This document shows, in pieces, positions 1 to 8,449 of a DNA stretch of 64,000 bases. Under the pieces are notes generated by a model. It was not told the DNA's origin, searched no databases, and saw only the letters and a list, made by a program, of their open reading frames with translations. Where the stretch lies: assembly GCA_047612485.1 (NCBI GenBank), contig JBLGAT010000005.1:5381-69380 (forward strand), read 5' to 3'. Within the stretch, counting starts at the first letter, position 1; every line of letters begins with the position of its first letter. Made by a program: the position numbers and the translations under genes. Source of the DNA: Sediminicola sp047612485 (GTDB lineage Bacteria; Bacteroidota; Bacteroidia; Flavobacteriales; Flavobacteriaceae).

Positions 1-863
1 GTCGTGGCAAATTGGTGCGCATACCAATCGTTTTTCATCATGCCCTTGGTATTTGGGAGTGGAAAGTCATTGGCTGGCATAATATGGGCTATTTGAAAAA
101 CAACACTCACCAAAATTCCCGTAACCACATGCATGCATAAAAAGGCCAATAGAATTAACCACCAAGATTGGGGTATCATTAGCATGGGTAGAACAAGCGC
201 ATAGGAATAATAGAACAGTTTCCAAGCGGTCATACTTGCAAGCGCAGTTTTATATTCATTTTTTTTGTCTAAAAAGCCCATATCCCTATAGCGTTTTAGA
301 CGCACAAAATCCTTGGTCGTTATCCAGGAGATGGTAGATATACTATAAAAAAACCAGATGTATATATGCTGATATTGGTGTATCCAATAGTGTTTGGCAT
401 GAGGTGAAAAACGCAAGAAAAAGGGGGCGTTAAGATCATCATCTGCCTCGTCAATATTGGTATAGGTGTGATGCAGTATATTATGCTGTATTTTCCAAAC
501 CGTGGCGTTGGCTCCAATCAAATTAAAGGAATAGCCCAACAGCGTATTAATTCTTTTGTTTTTAGAATACGATCCGTGAATGGCATCGTGCATAACCCCC
601 ATTCCAATTCCGGCCATTCCAAAGCCACTTATAAGATAAAGTAAAAAAAGGAGCCAAACAGTTGTGACTGTTCCTGTAGCCAACACTATTAAGGGTACAA
701 AAAATAAGGAAAGCATTATTATGGTCTTAACATACATGTTTGCATTGCCATTTCTACTCTCGTTATTGTTTTTAAAATAAAGATTTACTCGGCGCCTCAA
801 CGTTTTTGAGAAGTCGGAATTTACTGATCTTGAGAATTTTGGATTATCGATATACTTACATAT
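1..863 (-). CDS. Membrane fatty acid desaturase, C-terminus cut by window edge
   Basis: The reverse strand encodes an integral membrane fatty acid desaturase of the linoleoyl-CoA/acyl-lipid type, which uses a di-iron centre to insert double bonds into acyl chains. Two of the three histidine boxes are visible: HDAIHGS (near 570-600) and QHNILHH (near 485-510). The third lies beyond position 1, so the gene is partial. Hydrophobic stretches flank the boxes. The start is a problem. The family-like N-terminus (PKFSRSVNSDFSKTLRRRVN) reads up to about 842, and the frame stays open to a TAA at 864-866, but no ATG or GTG occurs before an internal Met at 735-737. A TTG at 798-800 is the best conventional candidate. 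A rare ATA start, a sequence error or a lost start codon are alternatives. The family call is firm and the start is not. Confidence 0.85.
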   Translation of the reverse strand, partial: MCKYIDNPKFSRSVNSDFSKTLRRRVNLYFKNNNESRNGNANMYVKTIIMLSLFFVPLIVLATGTVTTVWLLFLLYLISGFGMAGIGMGVMHDAIHGSYSKNKRINTLLGYSFNLIGANATVWKIQHNILHHTYTNIDEADDDLNAPFFLRFSPHAKHYWIHQYQHIYIWFFYSISTISWITTKDFVRLKRYRDMGFLDKKNEYKTALASMTAWKLFYYSYALVLPMLMIPQSWWLILLAFLCMHVVTGILVSVVFQIAHIMPANDFPLPNTKGMMKNDWYAHQFAT

Positions 864-1096
864 TTAAATTAATAGAGCACCACTATTTCATGTAATGCCC
901 AACTATAAGCCTAATATTCAGTGCACTGAATCCTCGGAATGAATACAACTTTTGAGAATGTACAAGGACTTTAATGAAATGGAGAAAGTGAAGGATTGAG
1001 CATTAAGTTGAAAAAATAGCCAATCTAAATAACTAACATTCATAATATAGGTTAAATAAACGATAGTTTAAGAAACCTTTTGTTAAAGAATGGCTT

Positions 1097-2032
1097 TTAA
1101 AATGTAATGACCGTTTTACCTATACTCTTTCCTGATTCCTGCATGTGATGCGCCTTTTTAAGATTTTCCACCGTGAAGCCTTCTAATGTAGTCGTTAAGG
1201 TTGGTTGAAGCGTACCTGCATCCAATAGATCCGCTATTTCATTTAGGATTTGATGTTGTTTCTCTATATCCTCTGTGGTGTACATGGAACGGGTATACAT
1301 TAATTCCCAAGAAAAAGTGACGCTTTTGTTTTTGAGTAAATTTAAGTTTAACGGGGCACTGCTCCCTGTAATGGAAACTATATGTCCCTGTGGTTTTATG
1401 ATTTCTGTTGCAATTTCCCAATACCCTTCCAGATCCACAAAATCCAGAATATAATTAACTTGGCTGTGCCCTATCTTTTCCAATTCTTCTTTGAGGTGGT
1501 AGTGATTCACCACATAATCTGCTCCTAACCCCTTACACCATTTGCTGGAGTCTTCCCGTGAAGCCGTGGCAATTACGGTAAGATTCCCCAATTTTTTGGC
1601 TAACTGTATGGCAATAGAGCCTACCCCGCCTGCCCCGGCAAGGATCAAAACAGATTTTCCCTTGTCCTTTTCCGTTTCAATCCTGATACGGTCGAAAAGA
1701 GCTTCATAGGCGGTTAAACTTGTCAATGGCATTGCAGCAGCTCCTTGTGATGTCTCTGGCGTAGTACACTTGGTCCCCAGCCTGGAATTTTGATGTTTTA
1801 TCGCCTACGGCCTTTACAGTTCCCACGGCATCCCATCCAATAATTTTAGGAGTGTCCAACACCGTATACTTGGCCGCATTTTGTCTGATCTTAAAATCAA
1901 CAGGGTTAACCGATATTGCTGCTATTTTAACCAATAGATCGTATCCAGAAGGAGTTGGTTTTTAATTTCAAACCGGATAAAGCTATCCTTTTCCGTGATA
2001 GGTAATGATTGTTTAAATCCTATTGCTTTCAT
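1097..2032 (-). pseudogene. Zinc-type alcohol dehydrogenase / quinone oxidoreductase, decayed
   Basis: Three reading-frame pieces together make one MDR-family NADPH:quinone oxidoreductase. The first piece starts at an ATG at 2032 (MKAIGFKQSLPITEKDSF) and stops at about 1922. The second, in another frame, covers 1934-1704 and carries VKIAAISVNPVDFKIRQ. The third, 1732-1097, carries the nucleotide-binding fold (LAGAGGVGSIAIQLAKKLG) and the usual C-terminus ending GKTVITF. The first break fits loss of one C near 1970, because restoring it gives a continuous FEIKNPTPSGYDLLVKIAA. The second break lies near 1735-1755, where DQVYYARDITR jumps straight to AAMPLTSLTAYEAL. About 30 codons that normally lie between these motifs are gone, with a frame change. 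An enzyme of this family could not be made intact from this copy. Confidence 0.85.
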
Positions 2033-2039
2033 ATCATTA

Positions 2040-2460
2040 ATATTTCTTTGGCTTCCATTAAGGTCTACTAGTTTTCAACGTAGTCGCCTCCATACGTTAA
2101 TTTAACCATAATGGGGATAATGAACATTTAAAACGAAGCGCGTATTGATTTAATTACGAAGTCACTTTTTTAAAGGCCTCTTTAACTATGGCAATATCAT
2201 TAAAGCCACTAAATTCGCTGAATCCAATAGACAGTAAAGTGCCATCGGCCAGTGTCAAAGGCTGACCCCCTACCCATCCTATTAGATCAGGTAGTTCTAT
2301 TGGAGCGTCCTCGGGATCCATCCCCCCACCGAATACTATTTTTTCATAGTCGCCAGTGCGGTAATTAAACAATGTTGCCTCTACTGTTAGCTCGGAATAA
2401 TTATAGCCTAAAATAAAGTGGTTGTTAGAGGCACTTTACTGCAGTACTTGTTTGCTTCAT
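2040..2460 (-). pseudogene. Unrecognised gene remnant(s)
   Basis: The stretch upstream of the decayed oxidoreductase holds coding-like pieces on the same strand without an intact start. The longest open piece (2154-2372, TTG start only) reads as protein, with segments such as VFGGGMDPEDAPIELPDLIG and LADGTLLSIGFSEFSGFNDI. The same frame continues upstream as NHFILGYNYSELTVEATLFN until a TAA near 2430. A separate 13-codon piece begins at 2109 (MVKLTYGGDYVEN) and ends in two stops. I do not recognise the family. The protein-like composition without a start suggests the C-terminal part of a lost gene. Confidence 0.45.
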
Positions 2461-2494
2461 TTATAAAAACAAAATACTATTCTAACTGAATCAT

Positions 2495-2502
2495 TATATT
2501 TG
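2495..2502 (+). promoter_or_regulatory. Bacteroidota -7 promoter box (TATATTTG)
   Basis: An exact TAnnTTTG match lies 27 bases before the GTG start of the Crp/Fnr-like gene. No clear -33 TTTG element is visible at the expected distance, so this is a likely but unproven promoter. Confidence 0.5.
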
Positions 2503-2529
2503 CAATCATAAATTATAGTAATATACAGC

Positions 2530-3102
2530 GTGCTTCAGATAAAAGAATATTTAGATCAAATAGCCACTATTTCAGATTTTGACTGGAATTTTTTTACTTC
2601 TAGATTACATCGAAGGGTTATTAAAAAAAAAGAAATTTTTTTAAAAACAGGTGATGTGGAAAATCATATTTCATTTATAGATTCTGGTGTGGTACGTTTA
2701 TTTATTCCTAAAGATAACCCCGAGAAAGAAATTACTTTTGGCTTCAGTTTTAAAGATCAATTTATTAGTGCATATGATTCTTTCCTTACCCGTACGCCTT
2801 CATTATACCAGTTACAAGCCCTTACAGATACCACGATTTTAAGTATAACCTATGATGATTTACAGGAGGTTTATAAAACAACACAGATAGGGAACCTTAT
2901 AGGAAGGTTAACGGCAGAGCGTCTATTCTTGAGCAAATCAAAACGAGAACAATACCTGCTGAACCTAACAGCAGAAGAACGTTATCTCAAACTATTTAAA
3001 GAGCGCCCAGAGTTAATAAAGGTTATTCCACTTAAATATATAAGTTCTTACATTGGAGTTACTGCGCAGGCTTTAAGTCGTATTCGTAAGCGAATTTCTT
3101 GA
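2530..3102 (+). CDS. Crp/Fnr-family transcriptional regulator
   Basis: This 190-residue cytoplasmic regulator has an N-terminal cyclic-nucleotide-binding-type beta-roll (about 20-120, with the block KTGDVENHISFIDSGVVRLF) and a short C-terminal winged helix. The C-terminus has the usual Bacteroidota recognition-helix pattern YIGVTAQALSRIRKRIS. The ligand is unknown: the phosphate-binding cassette of true CRP (RxS) is not evident, and no cysteine cluster for an Fe-S centre is present. The start is a GTG, chosen because no ATG precedes the conserved domain and a TAnnTTTG box lies just upstream. The next gene, a desaturase, begins 55 bases downstream on the same strand, so the regulator may control membrane fluidity genes. 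It is related to the regulator at 50973-51554. Confidence 0.88.
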   Translation: MLQIKEYLDQIATISDFDWNFFTSRLHRRVIKKKEIFLKTGDVENHISFIDSGVVRLFIPKDNPEKEITFGFSFKDQFISAYDSFLTRTPSLYQLQALTDTTILSITYDDLQEVYKTTQIGNLIGRLTAERLFLSKSKREQYLLNLTAEERYLKLFKERPELIKVIPLKYISSYIGVTAQALSRIRKRIS

Positions 3103-3157
3103 TTTGGGTTCATTGTACCAATAAAGAGATGAAATTATCTTTGTTAAAAAAAAAACA

Positions 3158-3895
3158 ATGGCTATTTTTATTCTCGTTTTTGTACTCTGGTACGGTGGAT
3201 TGTTCTTCCAATCCTTTTTTTTACATCGCTATGCGGCTCACCAGGTATTTACCATGTCAAAAACGATGGAACGTATTACGTTTGTTTTGACTTGGATTTT
3301 TCAAGGCCCAAGCTACCTAAGTGCTTATGGTTATGGTATTATGCATCGGATGCACCATGCATACACAGATACTGAAAAGGATCCTCATTCTCCATCTCAT
3401 GATGCTAATTTATTTGCGATGATGTGGAAAACCAAAACAATCTATCAAAATATTAATACACAACGTATAGAGATTGATCAACGTTTTACCAAAAATGTTC
3501 CTCAATGGAAAGGATTTGACCTCTTTGCAAGTTCAAGGTTCTCGCGTTTACTTTGGATTGCCGCTTATATATTATTCTTTGTATTCTTTGTGACTTCTTG
3601 GTGGCAATGGTTATTATTACCTGTAACGTTTTTAATGGCTCCTATACATGGAGTGATCATTAACTGGTTTGGTCATATTTATGGCTATGTTAATTATACC
3701 ATGAAAAACACAAGTAAAAATCTTTTTCGTGTTGATTTTTTAATGATGGGAGAAGGGTATCACAATAATCATCATAAACATGCAAGCAGCGCTAATTTTG
3801 GTGTAAAATGGTATGAGATTGATATTACTTATTTGATTATAAGATTATTGGATACAATTGGTTTTATCCGGTTAAAACCAATTGTAGTTAAATAA
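3158..3895 (+). CDS. Acyl-CoA (delta-9 type) fatty acid desaturase
   Basis: This is a 245-residue integral membrane desaturase of the stearoyl-CoA delta-9 class. All three histidine boxes are present: HRYAAH (residues 23-28), HRMHH (63-67) and HNNHH near the C-terminus inside GEGYHNNHHKHA. Hydrophobic segments lie at about 1-20, 40-55 and 125-160. It should use O2 and reduced electron carriers to make monounsaturated fatty acids. The start at 3158 agrees with the usual short N-terminus. A longer ATG frame at 3129 is out of register across an A10 tract. The tight placement behind a Crp/Fnr regulator suggests co-transcription or direct control. Confidence 0.92.
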   Translation: MAIFILVFVLWYGGLFFQSFFLHRYAAHQVFTMSKTMERITFVLTWIFQGPSYLSAYGYGIMHRMHHAYTDTEKDPHSPSHDANLFAMMWKTKTIYQNINTQRIEIDQRFTKNVPQWKGFDLFASSRFSRLLWIAAYILFFVFFVTSWWQWLLLPVTFLMAPIHGVIINWFGHIYGYVNYTMKNTSKNLFRVDFLMMGEGYHNNHHKHASSANFGVKWYEIDITYLIIRLLDTIGFIRLKPIVVK

Positions 3896-3966
3896 TAATT
3901 CAAAGCTGTTTTTTTGGGATTTTGGGATGCTTGCCCGTAAATATGGTTGGAAGATTATTTTAATGT

Positions 3967-5733
3967 TTAAAGGGCATTTACAAAATACATCTTCATCATC
4001 CCTCTGTTTTTAACTTGGATTTCACCTCTGGGTTCACAATCATACTCTTCTTTTACCAGTTTATATGTATTTTCAGATATATTGATTCTTCCCGCTTCAG
4101 ACATGGTTTCCATACGGGCGGCCACGTTTACAGTATCTCCCCAGATATCATAAGCAAATTTTTTGGTCCCCACTACCCCGGCCACAACTGGCCCGGTATT
4201 GATTCCTATTCGTATGTCGAAAGCTAATTCACTTGACGCAGTATCGTTTTTTGTTTGTTCAACAAATGCAGCAATTTCAAAAGCTGCTTCCACTGTGCTT
4301 TTAGCATGGTTATCTTCATTGTGATGTAATCCACCTGCACACATATAGGCATCACCAATAGTTTTGATTTTTTCGAGGCCATGTTTTTCAATTATAGTAT
4401 CAAACTTTGAAAAATAAAAGTCTACTGTTTCTACCAAGGCCTCAGGCGATAAATTTTCTGAGAAGCTGGTAAACCCTTTAAAGTCTGTAAACATAACAGT
4501 TACCGCATTATACTTTCTAGCTTTTACCTTTCCATTTAGCTTTAACTCTTTAGCTGTATCTGCTGGCAAAATGTTCAGCAATAGTTTTTCTGACTTTATC
4601 TTTTCTTTTGAAATGATACGGTAAAACCATAAAGATGCCAGTAATAGGATTCCGATGAACCCTAAGATAATCAATTGGTTTCTTTTTTGTGTTTCTAAAA
4701 GTACTACTTCTACTTGTTTTTGCGATACCTCATAATCTGTTCGCATATTTCCAATTTGTTGAACTTTTTGTAAATTGATAACGCTGTCCCTGTAAGCTAT
4801 ATGTTCCTTATAATGTCTGTATGAAATTTCTAAATTCCCAATAATTTCGTAGAGCTCTGAGAGTTTGAGATTGGCCTCGCTAATTTGTTCTTTTAACTGA
4901 TACTGCTCCGCTAATGATAGTGCTCTGTGCCCATACTTTAATGCCGAAGGGAAATCCTTTTTTCTTAAATAAATATCAGCCATAAAGTTTAAATACACCG
5001 AAATTGGATAATAATCTTTATTGATTTCAAGTATTTCAATTGCTCTATAAATAAAGTTCTCAGCTAAAACGTCTTTTCCTTGCTCTGCATAGACCATTCC
5101 TAAATTTCCCAAACCATACGCTTCACCAATTGGCATATTTAGTTTGTTGAAAATAAGAACTGACTCTGTGGTATATAAAATTGTAGAATCTAATTTACCA
5201 ACACTAAAATAGTCGTCTCCTGCATTGAGCAATGCTGTAGCTACATTTACAGAATCGTTTAGTTTTCTTAAGATTTTAATTGATTTATTATAATAACCTT
5301 GAGCTACCTTAGAGTTTTTCATAGCGGAATATGTTCCCGCAATTGACAACAATAGACCACCTATTCCAGCTTCATGTTTTAAGCGATAGGCATAATCAAG
5401 GCTTTTGAAATAAGATTCAAGGGCCAATGCATTATTACCCTTAGCTTGCATGGCATTACCTTTTTGTAGAAATCCACTGTGTAGAAATCCAAATAAAGAA
5501 TCTTTAGATGCTTTCTTAATTAATAACTCTGAAAATTTAAGTTGCCTTTCTGGATCGGTCTCCTCTTCTGCTATATTTTTTAACAATGCAAGGCCCCCAT
5601 CATTATAAGATTCATTCTCATATAATATAATAAGGCTATCTGCTAACTTCTGATTCTGACTAAATATAAAGACGGGAAATAAATGAAAAAAGGCCATAAA
5701 TAATCTGGCCTTTTTTAAAGAAGAAATATGCAT
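3967..5733 (-). CDS. TPR-containing membrane adenylate cyclase (class III)
   Basis: This 588-residue protein has an N-terminal signal/anchor ending near VFIFSQNQ, about six TPR-like helical repeats (roughly 50-320, probably outside the cytoplasmic membrane), one transmembrane segment (about 355-372, LIILGFIGILLLASLWFY) and a class III cyclase domain (about 400-588). Catalytic features are complete: the metal aspartates in FTDFKGF and IGDAYM, the adenine-selecting Lys in EKIKTIGD and Asp in FAYDIWGDTVN, and the transition-state Arg in NVAARM. It is therefore predicted to make cAMP from ATP in response to something sensed by the TPR region. It lies 17 bases after a small beta-rich protein gene (5751-6227), an arrangement repeated at 16106-18451. 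Family and catalysis are clear; the signal is unknown. Confidence 0.9.
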   Translation of the reverse strand: MHISSLKKARLFMAFFHLFPVFIFSQNQKLADSLIILYENESYNDGGLALLKNIAEEETDPERQLKFSELLIKKASKDSLFGFLHSGFLQKGNAMQAKGNNALALESYFKSLDYAYRLKHEAGIGGLLLSIAGTYSAMKNSKVAQGYYNKSIKILRKLNDSVNVATALLNAGDDYFSVGKLDSTILYTTESVLIFNKLNMPIGEAYGLGNLGMVYAEQGKDVLAENFIYRAIEILEINKDYYPISVYLNFMADIYLRKKDFPSALKYGHRALSLAEQYQLKEQISEANLKLSELYEIIGNLEISYRHYKEHIAYRDSVINLQKVQQIGNMRTDYEVSQKQVEVVLLETQKRNQLIILGFIGILLLASLWFYRIISKEKIKSEKLLLNILPADTAKELKLNGKVKARKYNAVTVMFTDFKGFTSFSENLSPEALVETVDFYFSKFDTIIEKHGLEKIKTIGDAYMCAGGLHHNEDNHAKSTVEAAFEIAAFVEQTKNDTASSELAFDIRIGINTGPVVAGVVGTKKFAYDIWGDTVNVAARMETMSEAGRINISENTYKLVKEEYDCEPRGEIQVKNRGMMKMYFVNAL

Positions 5734-5750
5734 TAAAAATAAGTTTTATA

Positions 5751-6227
5751 TTAAGTTTTAACTCGTAACTTTGGATCATCCCAAACTTCAGTTTTAGCAG
5801 GGTCAGAATTAACAAAGTACCCTATTTGGTAATTCTCGAATGGTTTTATATTTGGTTGAGTTGGCGTAAGGGAAATGCCAATAACGGTGCCAGTAATAAC
5901 ACCAGCAACAGCAGCATATTGGTCGTTGACCAATAGTTGTTGTGAATTTGTATACTTAGCGATTGAATTGTCAGCAGCTTTTATATGCATTAAGGTAATA
6001 TCATTATTTCTGCCTGGATCGGGGTTGGGATCTACCTTCCACTCAATTACTTGATTGAGCTCAACATCTGTTACAAGCGTATCATCATCCGGATCACCAG
6101 GTGATCCTGGCGCACTGTTACCTTGCTTTAAACTTAGATTAGTTGAATTTCCAATTCTACTTACATAAATGGTAATTGGGAGTGGTGTTGGAGGTATTAC
6201 TGGTGGTGGATTATTTCCATTGCACAT
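5751..6227 (-). CDS. Small beta-rich protein paired with TPR-cyclase
   Basis: This 158-residue protein is of no family I recognise. The N-terminus is proline-rich and lacks a signal peptide. The body has beta-strand character, an aspartate/proline-rich loop near 40-50, and a C-terminal strand pair ending in DDPKLRVKT. The pattern of a VIEW strand, then a Y-Q-I-G-Y-F strand, then DPKLRV also occurs in the protein at 17987-18451 (VEW, YNIAFS, DPKIRV), which likewise sits directly upstream of a TPR-adenylate cyclase. An immunoglobulin-like or cupredoxin-like sandwich is a reasonable guess, but no copper ligands are visible. It probably shares a transcript with the cyclase 17 bases downstream. 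A role as ligand, sensor or regulator of the cyclase is inference. Confidence 0.7.
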   Translation of the reverse strand: MCNGNNPPPVIPPTPLPITIYVSRIGNSTNLSLKQGNSAPGSPGDPDDDTLVTDVELNQVIEWKVDPNPDPGRNNDITLMHIKAADNSIAKYTNSQQLLVNDQYAAVAGVITGTVIGISLTPTQPNIKPFENYQIGYFVNSDPAKTEVWDDPKLRVKT

Positions 6228-6356
6228 AATTTTAGTTTTAGTTTGGTTTATAATGAATTGAATATAAGACTATTTACGCTATTTTTTACTAAAAAAATAA
6301 AAATTGGTAAACCACTATTCAGTTTTTCAGAATTATTGAATGTCAAGTCAATCTTA

Positions 6357-6833
6357 TTAAGTCGCGGGAGCCACATATTCAAAATACCGGGTATTTCCAA
6401 CATTGCCTTCGGGTTTGTATTTAAACCCAAGAAAACGGAACCAGGATAATTGGTCGGTGCGGTGGGCTTCCGCATACTGGCCAAGGGCACAGCCCTTAAA
6501 TTCAATGGATAGCTTCAGTAGAATTTTGCGCATTTCAAAGCTCAGTTCCATGGCATGGACTTCCATGTGCCGGCTGCATATAAAAAACGTCTCATATCTT
6601 TTAGCCCCAATTTTATAAGCCCCAAGAATGCCTATTGGTTCCCCATTCACTGTTTTCCAAATTTTAGAATACCCGTCTGTTTGTGTTGATTTAAGACGGT
6701 TTTTTATGAATTGCAGTGTTTCTTGCCGTTCATTTTCATTAGCAAGTAGCCACTCTGGCCTAGATTTCTCCCATACATTTTTGAGAATATAAGTGATATC
6801 GGCGGTGGTTATTTCATCTTGTAGGTCAGACAT
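6357..6833 (-). CDS. GNAT-like acetyltransferase (divergent)
   Basis: This 158-residue cytoplasmic protein looks like a divergent GNAT-fold protein. It contains the beta4-like strand GEPIGILGAYKIG, a helix-rich middle (about 100-120, MELSFEMRKILLKLSIEF) and a C-terminal FLGFKYKPEG segment like the beta6-alpha region of GNAT enzymes. The R/QxxGxG/A acetyl-CoA pyrophosphate loop is not clear; the nearest piece is KGCALGQYAEAH. The layout resembles phage-associated GNAT-like proteins. The substrate is unknown. It stands alone: its stop lies 130 bases before the next gene on the same strand. The fold assignment is moderate, and activity cannot be judged. Confidence 0.6.
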   Translation of the reverse strand: MSDLQDEITTADITYILKNVWEKSRPEWLLANENERQETLQFIKNRLKSTQTDGYSKIWKTVNGEPIGILGAYKIGAKRYETFFICSRHMEVHAMELSFEMRKILLKLSIEFKGCALGQYAEAHRTDQLSWFRFLGFKYKPEGNVGNTRYFEYVAPAT

Positions 6834-7065
6834 AATTTTATAACAATGTTGGTTACTAGATTTATTGAGGATTATACATTTACAAAAAAAGCATTACTGG
6901 TTAATTATAAAAGGAGGAGATTAACTATTTTTTTTACCATAGTTCTAAGATAAAATAATTCTTGGTTACAATCTAGTACTTGTACATTGCCAATTAGCAG
7001 CAACTAAATTTAATTGAGAAAACACCTTCAACTAATTAAAAAATAGTATTAAGTATCTTAAATTG

Positions 7066-7110
7066 AAAAGAGCCTGCAGGTAGAACTCTAGTTCCATTGC
7101 AGACTCTTTT
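7066..7110. terminator. Rho-independent terminator hairpin
   Basis: The arms AAAAGAGcCTGCA and TGCAGaCTCTTTT form a 13-bp stem with a single mismatch around a loop of about 19 bases. It lies 58 bases beyond the stop of the metalloprotease gene, and T-rich sequence flanks it on both sides. It probably ends that transcript and may work in both directions. Confidence 0.7.
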
Positions 7111-7167
7111 ATAAAGTATATCTTTTATCGGCTCATACTACTTTAAAGTAGTTTTGTCAAAATAGAC

Positions 7168-8214
7168 TTATTCTTTGTTTGACCTCACAAAACCAATCGG
7201 TTTAAATAAAACTTCCATTTCGGCGATGTTCAACCCAGAGTTTTCTTCACTTCTTGAAAGCTCATTAATATCAACACCCGGTGTGCCTTTTGGTAAAGCA
7301 TAAGATTCTCCTACCGATGCAGAACCATACCCAAGATCTCCCATAGATCCTGCGGTGATACGGCTCAATGGATTTTCACCCGAATTTAAAAAGCCGGTCA
7401 TTAATTCATTGTTCAATGTAGATTCTTTCCAATGTCCAAATCGAGTTCCCGGACCAAAATTATTTTCAATTGGAAGTTCACCAATTCCACCTTCAGCGTT
7501 CCAAAAAACGTTTGCCATTTTTCCTGCAAAAAACGGTTGTTGAAATGTCCCAGTGAGTAGGTTTCTCGAAAAGTTAAATTGTGGAGCATTAATATTCCAA
7601 AGTGTACCTATACCCAATACATGCCCCATTTCGTGTACAATCACATCTTCGAAAAGATCAAATTGATCAAGAAAAGCTAAATCATCCACATCAAACTCCA
7701 TAAAACCACTCAACGTTAAAAAGTTATCTAATCGAACAAACCTAGGACCTGCTCTACCTAGAATACCTCTAGGGCCGTCTATAGGACGAAGTAATACCTC
7801 GATAACAATGTCATCAATGGTGCCTTCAATATCAGAAACATTTTCAAAGGCAGAAGGTAAGGAACCTGTAAAAGAAGAAACGTCTTTTATTATTATCCGT
7901 TCCCATCGAGCCGCTGCCGCTTCAAAAACTTCTTTTTGCCTTTCTGTAGGGGTTGCCGCATATCTTAACGTGATATTGAAACGTCCGCGGTCTTCACCAG
8001 CTGCTTCAGTTGTCTTTAAGACTGTAGGAGTTAAATCATCAATGATAATAGGTTCAAGCGGGTCAGCCTTCAAGACTATCTCTAGGTCTTGTACTTCTAA
8101 CACAATTTGGGAATCGGATTCTAAAACCTCCTCTGAACAAGAGATAAAAAATAACGTAGTTAATACGCAACCGAAAGCAAGAAACCTTCTGGCGTTTTGT
8201 AAAGTGTTTTTCAT
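7168..8214 (-). CDS. Leishmanolysin-like zinc metalloprotease lipoprotein
   Basis: This 348-residue exported protein starts with a lipoprotein signal peptide (LTTLFFISCS, lipid-modified Cys about 26). The central part holds the zinc-binding motif HEMGHVLGIG with its catalytic Glu. A third His ligand is likely in FGHWKES, and the downstream ELMTGF block corresponds to the Met-turn of the leishmanolysin-like (M8-type) metzincins. Residues 75-115 (FNITLRYAATPTERQKEVF) match the pre-catalytic region seen in bacterial members. It should act on the cell surface or outer membrane as a protease of unknown substrate. The gene is monocistronic, with a terminator following it. Confidence 0.88.
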   Translation of the reverse strand: MKNTLQNARRFLAFGCVLTTLFFISCSEEVLESDSQIVLEVQDLEIVLKADPLEPIIIDDLTPTVLKTTEAAGEDRGRFNITLRYAATPTERQKEVFEAAAARWERIIIKDVSSFTGSLPSAFENVSDIEGTIDDIVIEVLLRPIDGPRGILGRAGPRFVRLDNFLTLSGFMEFDVDDLAFLDQFDLFEDVIVHEMGHVLGIGTLWNINAPQFNFSRNLLTGTFQQPFFAGKMANVFWNAEGGIGELPIENNFGPGTRFGHWKESTLNNELMTGFLNSGENPLSRITAGSMGDLGYGSASVGESYALPKGTPGVDINELSRSEENSGLNIAEMEVLFKPIGFVRSNKE

Positions 8215-8449
8215 TTTTATATTTAGAGAAATATAAAAAACTCCTGAGAAATTAATCGTCCTTTTTTTATAAAAAACGTTTTGTTTAAGTATTTTTTTGT
8301 GAAAATATTCTAAATACTGAAAACCAATTATTTACGATTTTATCAGTTTAATAAAAAAACAATAAATTAATAAGCATGGTGTTTGGTAATCACATAAAAT
8401 TTATGGAATTGGGAACTTCATGCTATTAAAATAGCAAACTATTCTCCTA

